Shown: positions 7,580 to 17,144, counted from the first letter of the stretch. The stretch is 26,995 bases of DNA from an uncultured Chromatiaceae bacterium (GCA_946482325.1 CAMLRA010000041.1:1-26995), one strand, 5' to 3'. The notes: a model not told the origin generated them from the letters alone. Numbers and translations are program-made.

Positions 7580-8241
7580 TTAATGCCCAGGTATTTGTGC
7601 ACCTGCACACTGAGCCGCCAGTTGTGTTGCTTACACATGTCGATCGCCAATGCTGTGGCTTTTGCTTTTTGACTAATTGGCTGCAAATAGATTAATTTTC
7701 CTGAGCAATCAACCTGCTGCAACAGATGTTGTAACTCTTCGATATGTTTTTCCATCGCCACCGGATGTTTGATTTCATTGGCGCGCACCAAACAGCTGGT
7801 CAGGACCGGATAGCCGCCTTTCATATTGACTTTGGGCGAGACCGTCACCCAGGTGGTTGCCGGTGCCAGAATTTCAAAAGTGCCGCTGGTTTCTATTTGT
7901 GTACTGTAGCCATGGGCATGTAGCAGTTCACACAGCGGGTTCAGGTCATAGATACAAGGTTCACCACCAGTGATCACTACATGGCGGGCCCGATAACCCC
8001 GGCTGCGGAATAACGCCAGTAAATCGTCAGCATTGGCATTGGCCCAATGATCTGATTCGGCTTTTTTGCTGCTGGTATCACTCAGTGCAATCAACAAATC
8101 CGGCACTATGTCCCAGGTGTGTTTAGTGTCGCACCAGGCACAGCCAACCGGACAGCCCTGCAACCGGACAAAAATGGCCGGCGTACCGGTATAACTGCCC
8201 TCACCCTGAATGGTTTCGAAGATTTCATTGACTTTATACAC
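7576..8241 (-). CDS. queE: 7-carboxy-7-deazaguanine synthase (radical SAM)
   Basis: QueE converts 6-carboxytetrahydropterin into 7-carboxy-7-deazaguanine, the ring-contraction step in queuosine biosynthesis. The 221-aa product starts [15 protein letters not shown] and carries the radical-SAM iron-sulfur motif in QueE spacing C-x3-C-x2-C at Cys30, Cys34 and Cys37 ([11 protein letters not shown]). The SAM-binding ITGGEP segment follows, with the QIETSG strand further on. The start was set at GTG 8241 because family members begin just before KVNEIF or its equivalent; AAAGGA lies about 12 nt upstream, rather far. The frame remains open to 8337 without family resemblance, and that extension would overlap queC. 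It is divergent from queC, separated by 87 bp, so both may share a regulatory region. Confidence 0.9.
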   Translation of the reverse strand: MYKVNEIFETIQGEGSYTGTPAIFVRLQGCPVGCAWCDTKHTWDIVPDLLIALSDTSSKKAESDHWANANADDLLALFRSRGYRARHVVITGGEPCIYDLNPLCELLHAHGYSTQIETSGTFEILAPATTWVTVSPKVNMKGGYPVLTSCLVRANEIKHPVAMEKHIEELQHLLQQVDCSGKLIYLQPISQKAKATALAIDMCKQHNWRLSVQVHKYLGIN

Positions 8242-8328
8242 AGTGCTTGGATTTCCTTTAGCATCGGGCTGAATTGCAGTACAATGCGCGCCCCAAATTT
8301 GTTGGCCATTATAACGGGAGCTTGCCAG

Positions 8329-8988
8329 ATGCCGCAAAAAGTTGTTGTGATTTATTCCGGTGGTATGGATTCTTTTACCGTATTACACAAGGCCATCAAA
8401 GACGGTCATGAAGTTTTTGCCTTGTCGTTTAATTATGGTCAGCGCCATGTCCGTGAACTTGAATGCGCAAAAGCTGTATGTGCTGAACTCGGCATCAATC
8501 ACAAAGTGGTTGATATTTCAGCGATCAACCAGCTGATTGGGGGTTCCTCTCTGACCTCCGATATCGAAGTACCCGAAGGCCATTACGCTGCCGACAATAT
8601 GAAATCCACCGTAGTCCCGAACCGCAATATGATTTTAATTTCACTGGCAGTGGGTTATGCCGTGTCGCTGGATGCGCAGGCGGTCTATTACGGTGCCCAT
8701 TCCGGCGACCACTTTATTTACCCGGATTGCCGGCCGGAATTCGTGCAGAAGATGCATGATGTTTGTCAGGTTGCCAACTATGAGCCGGTCGCCATCATCA
8801 GCCCTTACCTGAAACAGACCAAAATTGAGATCTTGCGCGACGGCCTCGAGATGGGGCTGGATTACAGCAAAACCTGGACCTGCTACAACGGCCGGGCCAA
8901 AGCCTGCGGAAAATGCGGCTCTTGTCAGGAGCGGCTGGAAGCCTTCCAGTTGAACCGGGCCACAGATCCGCTGCCCTACGAAGCCTGA
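8329..8988 (+). CDS. queC: 7-cyano-7-deazaguanine synthase
   Basis: QueC uses ATP and ammonia to turn 7-carboxy-7-deazaguanine into preQ0, the step after QueE. The 219-aa product has the PP-loop SGGMDS at residues 10-15, the FNYGQRH segment, the PNRNMI motif, and the zinc-binding cysteines Cys185, Cys193, Cys196 and Cys199 in the C-terminal part. The start at ATG 8329 ([12 protein letters not shown]) has GGGAG 9 nt upstream; the frame extends further upstream through the queE region without meaning. The gene ends by overlapping the 3' end of metR by 13 bp. Together with queE this gives two steps of the preQ0 branch; queD and queF are not in the window. I saw no preQ1 riboswitch in the queE-queC gap. 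Confidence 0.95.
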   Translation: MPQKVVVIYSGGMDSFTVLHKAIKDGHEVFALSFNYGQRHVRELECAKAVCAELGINHKVVDISAINQLIGGSSLTSDIEVPEGHYAADNMKSTVVPNRNMILISLAVGYAVSLDAQAVYYGAHSGDHFIYPDCRPEFVQKMHDVCQVANYEPVAIISPYLKQTKIEILRDGLEMGLDYSKTWTCYNGRAKACGKCGSCQERLEAFQLNRATDPLPYEA

Positions 8989-9869
8989 ACCGGCGCGTGC
9001 AACTGCAATAGCTGATACAGCGCCTGCACGGCGCTGTGATTGTCAAAGCGACGACTCGCTAAATACATAGTGCGCTTTAAGCCCCGCGGCCCAAGCGGCC
9101 TCGTCACTATCAGACCCTGGCTTAAAAATGGCTCGGCCAGCCATAGCGGTAATACCGCAATCCCCTCACCGGCTGCCACTAACTGTAACATCTGACTCGC
9201 CTGTGCCACCTGCCGGCGCTCGCCGCGAAACTCCAGATCTTTGAGAAAATAGCGGAATAGATCCTGCCGTTCCGGCGGGATCGGATAACTGAGTAAACGC
9301 GCTTGTTGTAAATCAGCCGGCGTCAGCCAGGGCTTCACGGCGAGTGGATGCTCAGGCGCCAGATAAGCCAACAGTTCCAGCTCAAACAGCGGCTGATAAC
9401 AAACCTGGCGCGGCAACCGCGTGTCAGTGGTCAGTACTAAATCCAGCTCGCCGGCCAGCATGGCTTCAATGGCATGATGCTCAATTTCGGTGTCAAGACT
9501 CAGGTTCACCTGCGGATATTGCAAACGAAATGCTTTGACCGCCGGTAACAGCCAATGAAAACAAGCGTGACATTCGACCGTTAACCGCAGTTGGGCCGGA
9601 AGACCGGGTTGTTGTCGCAGTTGTTGTTGCACCGCTTCTACTTTCGGCAGGACCTCATCTGCCAGCTGTAATAACAACTGACCTTGCCAGCTAAACTGCA
9701 AAGGTTGCGATTTGCGCACAAACAATGGCTCGCCAAGTTGCTGCTCTATATCTTTTAACTGGTGCGATAACGCGGATTGCGTCACAAACAAGCGGCTGGC
9801 CGCGCCTTGCAGCGAGCCGGTTTGCGCCAAAGCGCGCAGCGTTTTGAGCAGCTTAAAGTCCAGTTGCAT
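8976..9869 (-). CDS. metR: LysR-family transcriptional activator MetR
   Basis: MetR activates methionine genes such as metE and metH in response to homocysteine. The 297-aa product matches E. coli MetR closely in several blocks: the winged-helix part [17 protein letters not shown] followed by LFVRKSQPL and [11 protein letters not shown], then [36 protein letters not shown], and [18 protein letters not shown]. The helix-turn-helix lies at about residues 18-37. The ATG at 9867-9869 is preceded by AAGG 6 nt upstream, and that ribosome binding site sits in one arm of a perfect 8-bp inverted repeat, so translation or self-regulation may be controlled there. In E. coli metR is divergent from metE; here no metE is adjacent. 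The 3' end overlaps queC by 13 bp. Confidence 0.9.
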   Translation of the reverse strand: MQLDFKLLKTLRALAQTGSLQGAASRLFVTQSALSHQLKDIEQQLGEPLFVRKSQPLQFSWQGQLLLQLADEVLPKVEAVQQQLRQQPGLPAQLRLTVECHACFHWLLPAVKAFRLQYPQVNLSLDTEIEHHAIEAMLAGELDLVLTTDTRLPRQVCYQPLFELELLAYLAPEHPLAVKPWLTPADLQQARLLSYPIPPERQDLFRYFLKDLEFRGERRQVAQASQMLQLVAAGEGIAVLPLWLAEPFLSQGLIVTRPLGPRGLKRTMYLASRRFDNHSAVQALYQLLQLHAPVQAS

Positions 9870-9876
9870 GCATGAC

Positions 9877-9905
9877 CTTCTTCAGCGGGCCTTCTGATGA
9901 AGAAG
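9877..9905. repeat. Inverted repeat upstream of metR covering its ribosome binding site
   Basis: CTTCTTCA (9877-9884) and TGAAGAAG (9898-9905) are perfect 8-bp inverted arms separated by 13 bp, starting 8 bp before the metR ATG. In the metR transcript the proximal arm TGAAGAAG contains part of the AGAAGG ribosome binding site. It may form an mRNA hairpin that limits translation, or be a dyad operator. It does not fit the known MetR consensus TGAA-N5-TTCA in orientation. Confidence 0.5.
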
Positions 9906-9946
9906 CACTGTACCCACTTTGCTCGGACATATCAACATCCAGACGT

Positions 9947-9978
9947 CCAAATAACAAAGGACAGCTAATGCTGTCCTT
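9947..9978 (-). terminator. Intrinsic terminator of cysB
   Basis: AAGGACAGC (9957-9965) and GCTGTCCTT (9970-9978) form a perfect 9-bp stem with a TAAT loop, 18 bp after the cysB stop. On the minus strand the stem is followed by TGTTATTTGG, a weak T-rich tail, so termination is plausible but the U tract is interrupted. Confidence 0.7.
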
Positions 9979-9996
9979 CGTGACTCTGATTAAGGC

Positions 9997-10977
<981 letters not shown>

Positions 10978-11136
10978 TCAGGCTTTCCATGGTTGACGGC
11001 CAATGGCAATAATAAATCGGGCTAATTATTCCAACGATTCATTGTTTTTTATTTATGTATAACTAATAGTAGCTAAAAAACCAATCAGACTGTAGTACTT
11101 TTTCCTTCAAATCACCGAACTTCACAGGAGCATGTG

Positions 11137-11823
11137 GTGGAACATCCTGAAATAGATTTCGCGACTGTGCTGGCCTCCGGCGTGCACGATATGAAGAACT
11201 CGTTGTGTATGCTGATCCAGTCAATGGAGGTGCTGCAACTCGAGTTAGCGGAGAAATCACTGTCAGCGAGTCAGGAACTCGGTCGTATTCACTACGAGGC
11301 GACCCGGCTCAATACCAATCTGCTGCAGTTACTATCACTGTATCGCATCGAAAAAGACCAGCTGCCGCTACACATGGATGAATACAATGTCGACGATTTA
11401 TGCGACGAGATACTGCTGAAAAATGCCTTATATATTCAGCAACGCCACATTGCAGTCACCAAAGACTGCCCGGCCAGGCTCAGCTGGTTTTTTGACAATG
11501 ACCTTATCAGTAACCTCGTCAACGATATGTTTGTGAATGCGCTGCGATATTCAGCCAGCCGCCTTTTGTTAAAAGCCAGTCTGCAACAGCAGCAACTCGT
11601 GATAGAGCTGCATGATGACGGTACAGGTTATCCGCCGGATATGCTGGATAACAGCGATGAGGGCATCAATAATTTGAATCTGGCCGCCGGGCGCACCGGT
11701 CTTGGCTTGTTTTTTGCTCATATGATTGCACGGGCACACCGTAACAAACAGCATTGCGGCCGAATCGAGTTGTCCAATGGCGGTGAGTACGGTGGTGCTG
11801 TGTTTCGGTTAATTCTGCCCTGA
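11137..11823 (+). CDS. Small soluble histidine-kinase-like protein without sensor domain
   Basis: The 228-aa product consists only of a dimerisation/phosphoacceptor helix region and an ATPase domain. Visible motifs are an H-box VHDMKNSLCML with His17, an N-box NDMFVNALRYS (129-139), a G1 box HDDGTGYPPD (D160-x-G162-x-G164) and a G2 box GRTGLGLFFAHMIARAH (from 185), ending in GGAVFRLILP. All catalytic boxes look intact, so it probably binds ATP and autophosphorylates. There is no signal peptide, membrane segment, PAS or HAMP domain, so input must come from another protein. No response regulator gene is adjacent. The start is GTG: 11137 has AGGAG 6 nt upstream, while GTG 11134 is only 3 nt from it. 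It is divergent from cysB. The partner and signal are unknown. Confidence 0.85.
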   Translation: MEHPEIDFATVLASGVHDMKNSLCMLIQSMEVLQLELAEKSLSASQELGRIHYEATRLNTNLLQLLSLYRIEKDQLPLHMDEYNVDDLCDEILLKNALYIQQRHIAVTKDCPARLSWFFDNDLISNLVNDMFVNALRYSASRLLLKASLQQQQLVIELHDDGTGYPPDMLDNSDEGINNLNLAAGRTGLGLFFAHMIARAHRNKQHCGRIELSNGGEYGGAVFRLILP

Positions 11824-11972
11824 TGCAAAAATCAGCGTAAAATTAGTCAGTTCAGGCTGTGAACGGATGGCAGGTCAAACCGTCTCGCTATCCACGTAGC
11901 TCCAGTGCAAAAATTGGTATTTTGCCGCGTTTCTGTTTAAGATGCGAAGGTAAGACCAAAGCAGAGGTTCAG

Positions 11973-12737
11973 ATGGCTTTTACAGTAATTGTGGTGCTTT
12001 TCATTGGCTTATTGGTGATCTCCGTGGTCGCCAGCGCGATGCAGCAGCACAAAGAACGACTGGCCACGTTAAAACGCGCCGAATTCAGTAAATTGCGGGG
12101 CATGCTGGAAGATACCGAAGAGATCCTACTGAACGCAGCGAATGTGCCACTGACACCAGGGATAGTGCAAATGTTGCTGACCCGCATCGCCTATACCCTC
12201 AAAGCAATGGTAGAACTGGAACCCGGTTCCCGCGACTTAAAAAGCCGGCTGGCGGACACTGAAAAACGCTTGTCAGAGCTGACTAAAGAAGGCTCAGGCA
12301 CCGCGGAAAATATCAGTCTGCCCGATAACGACAAACAAATTATCAGCATGATCCAGGGCATTAAAAAGCTCAGGACTATTCTGCGCGCGGAACATGCCCG
12401 CGGCAATATTGATACTCAGCTGGTGATCCAGGAAGACCGGCGATTGGAAAATCTGCAGCTGCGCATCAATGTCGAGAGTCAAATCAAACGCGGTAATCAA
12501 GCCAGAGCCAACCAGCTGCTCGGTTCAGCACGGCAGTGTTATGAAAAAGCACTAGTGACCCTCAGCAATGCCAGTCACGTCGATGAATATGTGCAGTCTC
12601 GCCGCGCCGAAATGGCCAGCATCCTGCAAGAAATTGCTGAAGAGCTGAAAGAAGGTAACCTGCGGGATCGGCAGAAAAAAGCCGAACAGGAAAACAATGA
12701 CCTCGATGTGTTGTTCGCGCCGAAAAGGAAATGGTAG
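11973..12737 (+). CDS. Membrane-anchored coiled-coil protein (often annotated 'DNA repair ATPase')
   Basis: The 254-aa product starts with one transmembrane helix (residues 3-22, FTVIVVLFIGLLVISVVAS) and is otherwise highly charged and helical. It has heptad-rich stretches around 30-50, 80-105 and 125-160, and a TPR-like pair in ANQLLGSARQCYEKALVTLSN (about residues 193-213). It ends in a charged tail LDVLFAPKRKW. I see no Walker A motif or other ATPase signature, so the common database name 'DNA repair ATPase' for relatives next to topA is not supported by the sequence. The start ATG 11973 has AGAGG 5 nt upstream; a longer frame from 11859 lacks such support. It converges on topA across a bidirectional terminator. 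Likely cytoplasm-facing and inner-membrane-tethered; function unknown. Confidence 0.8.
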   Translation: MAFTVIVVLFIGLLVISVVASAMQQHKERLATLKRAEFSKLRGMLEDTEEILLNAANVPLTPGIVQMLLTRIAYTLKAMVELEPGSRDLKSRLADTEKRLSELTKEGSGTAENISLPDNDKQIISMIQGIKKLRTILRAEHARGNIDTQLVIQEDRRLENLQLRINVESQIKRGNQARANQLLGSARQCYEKALVTLSNASHVDEYVQSRRAEMASILQEIAEELKEGNLRDRQKKAEQENNDLDVLFAPKRKW

Positions 12738-12777
12738 TCCTCTTAAACACCTTGGCGCCGTCGCTGTACTCGCAGAA

Positions 12778-12809
12778 AAAACAAAGCCCCGCATGCGGGG
12801 CTTTGTTTT
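12778..12809. terminator. Bidirectional terminator between the coiled-coil gene and topA
   Basis: A perfect 32-bp palindrome centred between 12793 and 12794: AAAACAAAGCCCCGC followed by AT and the exact complement GCGGGGCTTTGTTTT. Each strand ends with a T-rich arm, so it can end transcription of both convergent genes (stops at 12737 and 12825). Confidence 0.9.
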
Positions 12810-12824
12810 AACACAATCAGGCTA

Positions 12825-15419
12825 TCAGGCGTCAGCTTTGCCTTCCACCCACTGGCCATTTTTATACCAGGCCATCCAGCCGGTTGCTTTGCCGTCTTTT
12901 TCCGACATCACATATTGCTGTTTGGTTTTGCGGCTCCAGCGCACGATAGTCGCATTGCCGGCCGGATCCTGCGCCGGTGCCGCCGCCAGATAATGGAACT
13001 TCGGCATCATCCGGTCTTTGAAGCGTTGTAACTCAGCAACCAGCGGTGCACGGGTTTCCCGGCTTTTCGGGAACGTCGACGCAGCAAGGAACAAACCGGC
13101 AGCACCATCGCGCAGTACAAAATATGCATCAGACTTTTCACAGCGCAGTTCCGGTAAATGCACCGGATCTTCTTTTGGTGGCGCTGCTTCGCCATTACGC
13201 AGTAGTTTGCGGGTATTTTTACAGTCGCTGTTGGTACAACCAAAGTATTTACCAAAACGGCCAGACTTTAACTGCATGTCTGAGCCACATTTTTCGCATT
13301 CGATCAGTGGGCCGTCATACCCTTTGATTTTGAATGCTCCACTTTCGACCAGATAACCGTCACAGCCAGGGTTGTTACCGCAGACATAGAGTTTACGCGT
13401 TTCGTCTAGCAAATATGGGTCCATCGCGGTGCCACATTTTGCGCAGCGCTTCTTGTGGCGCAGCACTTCGGTTTCCAGCTCTTCCTCGTCGGCAACTAAA
13501 ACCGCTTCGTCGCCCGGTGTCAGATTCATCGTGGTGGTACAACGTTCTTTTGGCGGCAGGTTATAGCCGGAGCAGCCCAAAAACACACCAGTACTGGCGG
13601 TACGGATACCCATTTTACGGCCACAAGTCGGACAGTCGATGTCGGTCAGCACAAACTGATTGGTGCGCATGCCACCTTCGGCGCTGTCGCCTTCAGCCAC
13701 TTGCAGTCGCTTGGAGAAATCGGCATAGAAATTATCCAGCACCTTGCGCCAGGCCGCCTCGCCATTTGCGATATCATCGAGCTTCAGCTCCATGTTAGCG
13801 GTAAAGTCGTAGCTCATCAGATCGCTGAAGTTCTCAACCAGCCGGTCTGTGACAATCTCGCCCATCTTTTCCGCGTAAAAACGTTTATTGTCTACTTTGA
13901 CATAACCGCGTTCCTGAATGGTCGAGATAATTGCCGCATACGTCGATGGCCGGCCGATCCCGCGTTTTTCCAGCTCTTTGACCAGACTAGCTTCGCTGTA
14001 ACGCGCCGGAGGTTTGGTAAAGTGCTGTGCCGGTAACAATTGTTCCAGGTTTAACACCTCACCGACTTTGACATCCGGTAATTCGTTTTCTTCTTCGTCT
14101 TTGCGTTTCTGCGCCGGTTGAACCCGGGTCCAACCGTCAAAACGCAACACGCGGCCTTTGGCCCGCAGCTCAAACTCACCGGCTTGCACTGTGATATTGG
14201 TGACATCATAAAGCGCCGGAGGCATTTGACAGGCAACAAACTGGCGCCAAATCAACTCGTACAGCTTCTTAGCGTCAACTTCCATATCACTGAGGGCTGA
14301 GGCCTGCACATTCACATCAGACGGCCGGATCGCTTCGTGCGCTTCTTGTGCATTGGCTTTGCTGCCATAACTGAGTGGCTCAGCCGGCAGATAATTTTTA
14401 CCAAACTGCTGCACGATAAAATCGCGCACTGCACTCACAGCTTCTGCTGACAAGTTGGTCGAGTCGGTACGCATATAAGTGATGTAACCAGCCTCGTACA
14501 GGCGCTGCGCTAACATCATCGTTTTCTTCACGCCGTAGCCCAGACGCGTACTGGCCGCCTGTTGTAGCGTTGACGTGATAAATGGCGCCTGAGGTTTAGA
14601 GCTTGATGGCTTGTCTTCTCGATCAGTAACCTGATAAGCCGCGCGCTGTAATAACGCCACAGCCGCATCGGTTTGCTGCTGATTGACCGGGCGGAAGGCT
14701 TTGCCAGCCTGACGGGCAACTTCGAGGCGTAGCTGCGCCTGGCGCGGATTACGAACATCGGCGTCAACAGTCCAGTATTCTTCCGGCACAAAGGCTTTGA
14801 TCTCACGCTCGCGCTCGACCACCAGCCGCACTGCGACTGATTGCACCCGACCGGCGGACAAGCCACGCGCGACTTTTTTCCACAGCAGTGGCGAGACCAT
14901 AAAACCGACCACGCGATCTAAAAAGCGCCGGGCCTGCTGTGCATCCACGCGGTCCTGATTAACAACACCAGGTTCAGTGAACGCATTTTTAATGGCATTT
15001 TTGGTGATTTCGTTAAACACCACGCGTTTAAACTTGCTGGCGTCACCGCCAATAATGCTTTGCAAGTGCCAGGCGATAGCTTCCCCTTCGCGGTCCAAGT
15101 CCGTTGCCAGGTAAACAGTGTCTGCCTTTTCCGCTAATTGCTTCAGTTCACGAACGACTTTTTCTTTGCCTTCCAGAATTTCATAGCGGGCTTTCCAGCC
15201 GTTTGCCGGATCTATCCCCATCCGGTCCACCAACGCCAGATAGTCTTTTTCAGCTTTGCTGAGTTTACTGTCGCTTGCTTTGGTTTTGTCCCTGGAGCTG
15301 CTCGAAGGCAGATCACGGATGTGCCCGACGCTGCTTTTTACGATGTAATCAGCACCCAGGTATTTGTTGATAGTTTTTGCCTTTGCCGGGGATTCGACGA
15401 TGACCAGAGATTTCGCCAT
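12825..15419 (-). CDS. topA: DNA topoisomerase I (type IA, omega protein)
   Basis: TopA relaxes negative supercoils through a transient 5'-phosphotyrosine break. The 864-aa product is almost exactly the E. coli length (865). The TOPRIM domain begins at [14 protein letters not shown] and has the metal motif DLDREGE (Asp107, Asp109, Glu111). The catalytic tyrosine is Tyr315 in [12 protein letters not shown], equivalent to E. coli Tyr319. Three four-cysteine zinc ribbons follow, starting at Cys596 (CPTCGRKM), Cys659 (CAKCGTAM) and Cys708 (CEKCGSDM), and then two zinc-less C-terminal ribbons, ending in [13 protein letters not shown] promoter is visible upstream (15472-15500). No obvious ribosome binding site precedes the ATG. 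It converges on the coiled-coil gene, with a shared terminator. Confidence 0.98.
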   Translation of the reverse strand: MAKSLVIVESPAKAKTINKYLGADYIVKSSVGHIRDLPSSSSRDKTKASDSKLSKAEKDYLALVDRMGIDPANGWKARYEILEGKEKVVRELKQLAEKADTVYLATDLDREGEAIAWHLQSIIGGDASKFKRVVFNEITKNAIKNAFTEPGVVNQDRVDAQQARRFLDRVVGFMVSPLLWKKVARGLSAGRVQSVAVRLVVEREREIKAFVPEEYWTVDADVRNPRQAQLRLEVARQAGKAFRPVNQQQTDAAVALLQRAAYQVTDREDKPSSSKPQAPFITSTLQQAASTRLGYGVKKTMMLAQRLYEAGYITYMRTDSTNLSAEAVSAVRDFIVQQFGKNYLPAEPLSYGSKANAQEAHEAIRPSDVNVQASALSDMEVDAKKLYELIWRQFVACQMPPALYDVTNITVQAGEFELRAKGRVLRFDGWTRVQPAQKRKDEEENELPDVKVGEVLNLEQLLPAQHFTKPPARYSEASLVKELEKRGIGRPSTYAAIISTIQERGYVKVDNKRFYAEKMGEIVTDRLVENFSDLMSYDFTANMELKLDDIANGEAAWRKVLDNFYADFSKRLQVAEGDSAEGGMRTNQFVLTDIDCPTCGRKMGIRTASTGVFLGCSGYNLPPKERCTTTMNLTPGDEAVLVADEEELETEVLRHKKRCAKCGTAMDPYLLDETRKLYVCGNNPGCDGYLVESGAFKIKGYDGPLIECEKCGSDMQLKSGRFGKYFGCTNSDCKNTRKLLRNGEAAPPKEDPVHLPELRCEKSDAYFVLRDGAAGLFLAASTFPKSRETRAPLVAELQRFKDRMMPKFHYLAAAPAQDPAGNATIVRWSRKTKQQYVMSEKDGKATGWMAWYKNGQWVEGKADA

Positions 15420-15471
15420 TGGAGTGCAGGAGTCCCTATTAAAAAATTCAGTAGTCTTTTTTGCTTTTTAA

Positions 15472-15500
15472 CGTATATCCGTAAACGGAGGTTGTGACAA
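15472..15500 (-). promoter_or_regulatory. Predicted sigma-70 promoter of topA
   Basis: On the minus strand TTGTCA (15495-15500, 5 of 6 to the -35 consensus) is followed after exactly 17 bp by TATACG (15472-15477, 4 of 6 to the -10 consensus). The start codon of topA lies about 50 bp downstream. Spacing and position are good; experimental support is unknown. Confidence 0.55.
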
Positions 15501-15504
15501 GTAG

Positions 15505-15538
15505 CCAGCTGCACAATTGTCTCCGACAGCTGGTTTTT
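15505..15538 (+). terminator. Terminator-like hairpin with no obvious upstream gene
   Basis: CCAGCTG (15505-15511) and CAGCTGG (15527-15533) form a 7-bp stem with a 15-nt loop, followed on the plus strand by TTTTT (15534-15538). No plus-strand gene precedes it, because topA runs the other way. It may block antisense transcription into or out of the topA promoter region, end a short RNA, or be chance. Confidence 0.35.
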
Positions 15539-15584
15539 CGTGGCTTGATTGCTGCTTTATCCAGCAGCGCAGACAAAAAGAGGT

Positions 15585-15616
15585 AAATCAGGCCCGATGC
15601 GATCGGGCCGTGATTT
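15585..15616 (-). terminator. Terminator downstream of the arginase-family gene
   Basis: GGCCCGAT (15591-15598) and ATCGGGCC (15602-15609) form a perfect stem with a GCG loop, extended by AAATCA (15585-15590) against TGATTT (15611-15616) across one bulged base. It lies about 40 bp after the stop of the minus-strand gene. The minus-strand tail is TGATTTACCTCTTTTT; the plus-strand tail TGATTTTTAT is also T-rich, so it may work both ways. Confidence 0.7.
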
Positions 15617-15654
15617 TTATCATTTCCCGGCACAGAACTGCAACAAAACAGCCT

Positions 15655-16776
15655 TTAACGGACCGGATGTTGACAGATAGCGTCCAGTAAAACGGCGGAA
15701 AGTTCAGCCCCAACTTTAAGTGTCTGCGCTGAGCTTACAGCCCCCTGCCCGGTACTGTCGGTAAATGGCGCAATCTCCATCATGTCGGCCGCGCCAACCC
15801 GGAAATGCTGGCGTAAGATGGCCAGAATTTGCTGAGCTTCATCCGGTGTCATGCCACCGGTTTCCGGCGTGCCGGTCGCTGCAGCATATTCTGCATCCAG
15901 CGCATCGATGTCAAAACTGACGTAAAGCTCATCCACAGCGGCAGCTTGTAACTGTGTCACGATTTGCGCTGCGACAGCCGCTGCGCCCTGCTCGCGGATT
16001 TCATTAGCCCAGAACTGACGTACACCAAAGGTATTTTCCCAGTGTGATTTAGGCTTGCCGCTTGAGCGGATACCCAGCTGAATCAAATGCGACGGCGCCG
16101 GCAGATATTCGAGAATATGGGTACACCAGGAGCCAAAACACAAATCAATACCAAGCCGCTCGGTTAACAAGTCGGTATGGGCATCAAAATGAATGATGGC
16201 GGTGCGGATGCCAGCAGCCCGGCGCGCTTTTAAATAGGCTTTAGTCAGCGGATAACTGACCGAATGGTCGCCGCCGATGCCAAAAATGCCTTTGCCCGGA
16301 AAAGCCTGATAAAACAAATCAGCCATTTGTTCTGTCAGTGACAAAGGGCTTACCGGAAGCTGCGCCTGTGCATTTTGATACAATGCCTGGCGACAATTGG
16401 TTATAGTTTCGCTGTTCAGGTATTTGTCATGTAGCAAATGTGGGATCACCCGGATATCACCAAGGTCAGCCGGATAGCTGTCACGTTGCTGCTGTAACAA
16501 CGCCAGACGCAAAAACAACGGCCCCCAGTTGGCACCACGCAAAATACCACCACCACAGTCTGAACTGATGCCCAGGATTGCTGCTGCGCCAGGCGATTCA
16601 GCATAACGTTCGAGTCCAGCCAGCCACTGCGCTCGCACGTCTATGCTCTCGCCAAACAATTCAGCCCGTAATAACGCTTTGCGCTCTTTTGCCGTGTTAA
16701 CGGTAAAGACACCATCCCCTGGCGGACACAGGCATTGGTTGGCGGTTTGAAGGAAAAGCTCTGTGGATGTCGACAT
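15655..16776 (-). CDS. Arginase/agmatinase/formiminoglutamase family hydrolase
   Basis: The 373-aa product is a manganese ureohydrolase. The metal ligands are in place: His171 (GIGGDHSVSYP), Asp198, His200 and Asp202 (HFDAHTD), and Asp289 and Asp291 (SFDIDALD). The loop TGTPETGGMTPDE after the last ligand pair is closer to agmatinase and arginase than to formiminoglutamase, but the substrate (arginine, agmatine or another guanidino compound) cannot be decided. About 60 N-terminal residues precede the usual core, making the protein longer than typical agmatinases (about 300 aa). The ATG at 16774-16776 has GGAG 5 nt upstream. No arginine decarboxylase, ornithine or hut genes are nearby, so it stands as a single-gene unit between its own terminator and a long AT-rich upstream gap. 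Confidence 0.85.
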   Translation of the reverse strand: MSTSTELFLQTANQCLCPPGDGVFTVNTAKERKALLRAELFGESIDVRAQWLAGLERYAESPGAAAILGISSDCGGGILRGANWGPLFLRLALLQQQRDSYPADLGDIRVIPHLLHDKYLNSETITNCRQALYQNAQAQLPVSPLSLTEQMADLFYQAFPGKGIFGIGGDHSVSYPLTKAYLKARRAAGIRTAIIHFDAHTDLLTERLGIDLCFGSWCTHILEYLPAPSHLIQLGIRSSGKPKSHWENTFGVRQFWANEIREQGAAAVAAQIVTQLQAAAVDELYVSFDIDALDAEYAAATGTPETGGMTPDEAQQILAILRQHFRVGAADMMEIAPFTDSTGQGAVSSAQTLKVGAELSAVLLDAICQHPVR

Positions 16777-17062
16777 ATCGGCTCCTGGTGATAAATCCCT
16801 ATTAACTTTCGAATGATTATGCAGTTCAAAATATTTATAACTATTGCTGATTCAGTTGGCGCACCGTTTAGCATTTGATTATGTTTACGCGCCACACCAC
16901 AGCCAGCAAATCAATTTATCGCAATTAAATCATATTGTTAGATTAATCTTCACCGACAATCACAATGAGAATGCATTACAGTTGAACCAGATATATCAGG
17001 CTATATTTTTGTGTCAACGCAAGGGCCATGTAGTACATCAGTTAGTCTGTTTTTTTATTCAA

Positions 17063-17084
17063 CCTAACTGAATCTTCAGTTAGG
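17063..17084. repeat. Perfect 10-bp inverted repeat
   Basis: CCTAACTGAA (17063-17072) and TTCAGTTAGG (17075-17084) are perfect inverted arms with a 2-bp spacer. Neither strand has a T tract after it, so it is not a typical terminator. A partial copy CAGTTAG occurs at 17039-17045. It may be a protein binding site or a hairpin at the end of a decayed gene. Confidence 0.45.
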
Positions 17085-17114
17085 CATGCTGGGCACGGTG
17101 CGATCAGACAAAGT

Positions 17115-17144
17115 AAAAAAAACCGGTCTGATGAGACCGGTTTT
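17115..17144 (-). terminator. Terminator of the Ig-repeat lipoprotein gene
   Basis: AAAACCGGTCT (17119-17129) and AGACCGGTTTT (17134-17144) form an 11-bp stem with a GATG loop. On the minus strand the stem runs into eight consecutive T. It lies about 45 bp after the lipoprotein stop codon (17190). Confidence 0.9.

Noticed and set aside
8242..8328. preQ1 riboswitch between queE and queC
   Set aside because: No recognisable preQ1 aptamer pattern on either strand in this 87-bp gap, and these genes make preQ0 rather than transport it.
8242..8337. 32-codon upstream extension of queE
   Set aside because: It would overlap the start of queC and shows no QueE similarity; the conserved protein begins at the GTG before KVNEIF.
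11132..11155. 7-codon ORF (ATG TGG TGG ...) overlapping the kinase start
   Set aside because: Its ATG is only one base from the AGGAG sequence, too close for initiation; probably chance.
11859..11972. 38-codon upstream extension of the coiled-coil protein
   Set aside because: The ATG at 11973 has AGAGG at proper spacing and starts directly with the membrane helix; the extension has no ribosome binding site.
16963..16979. Fur-box-like sequence CAATGAGAATGCATTAC
   Set aside because: Only one half matches the consensus well, and no iron gene starts nearby.
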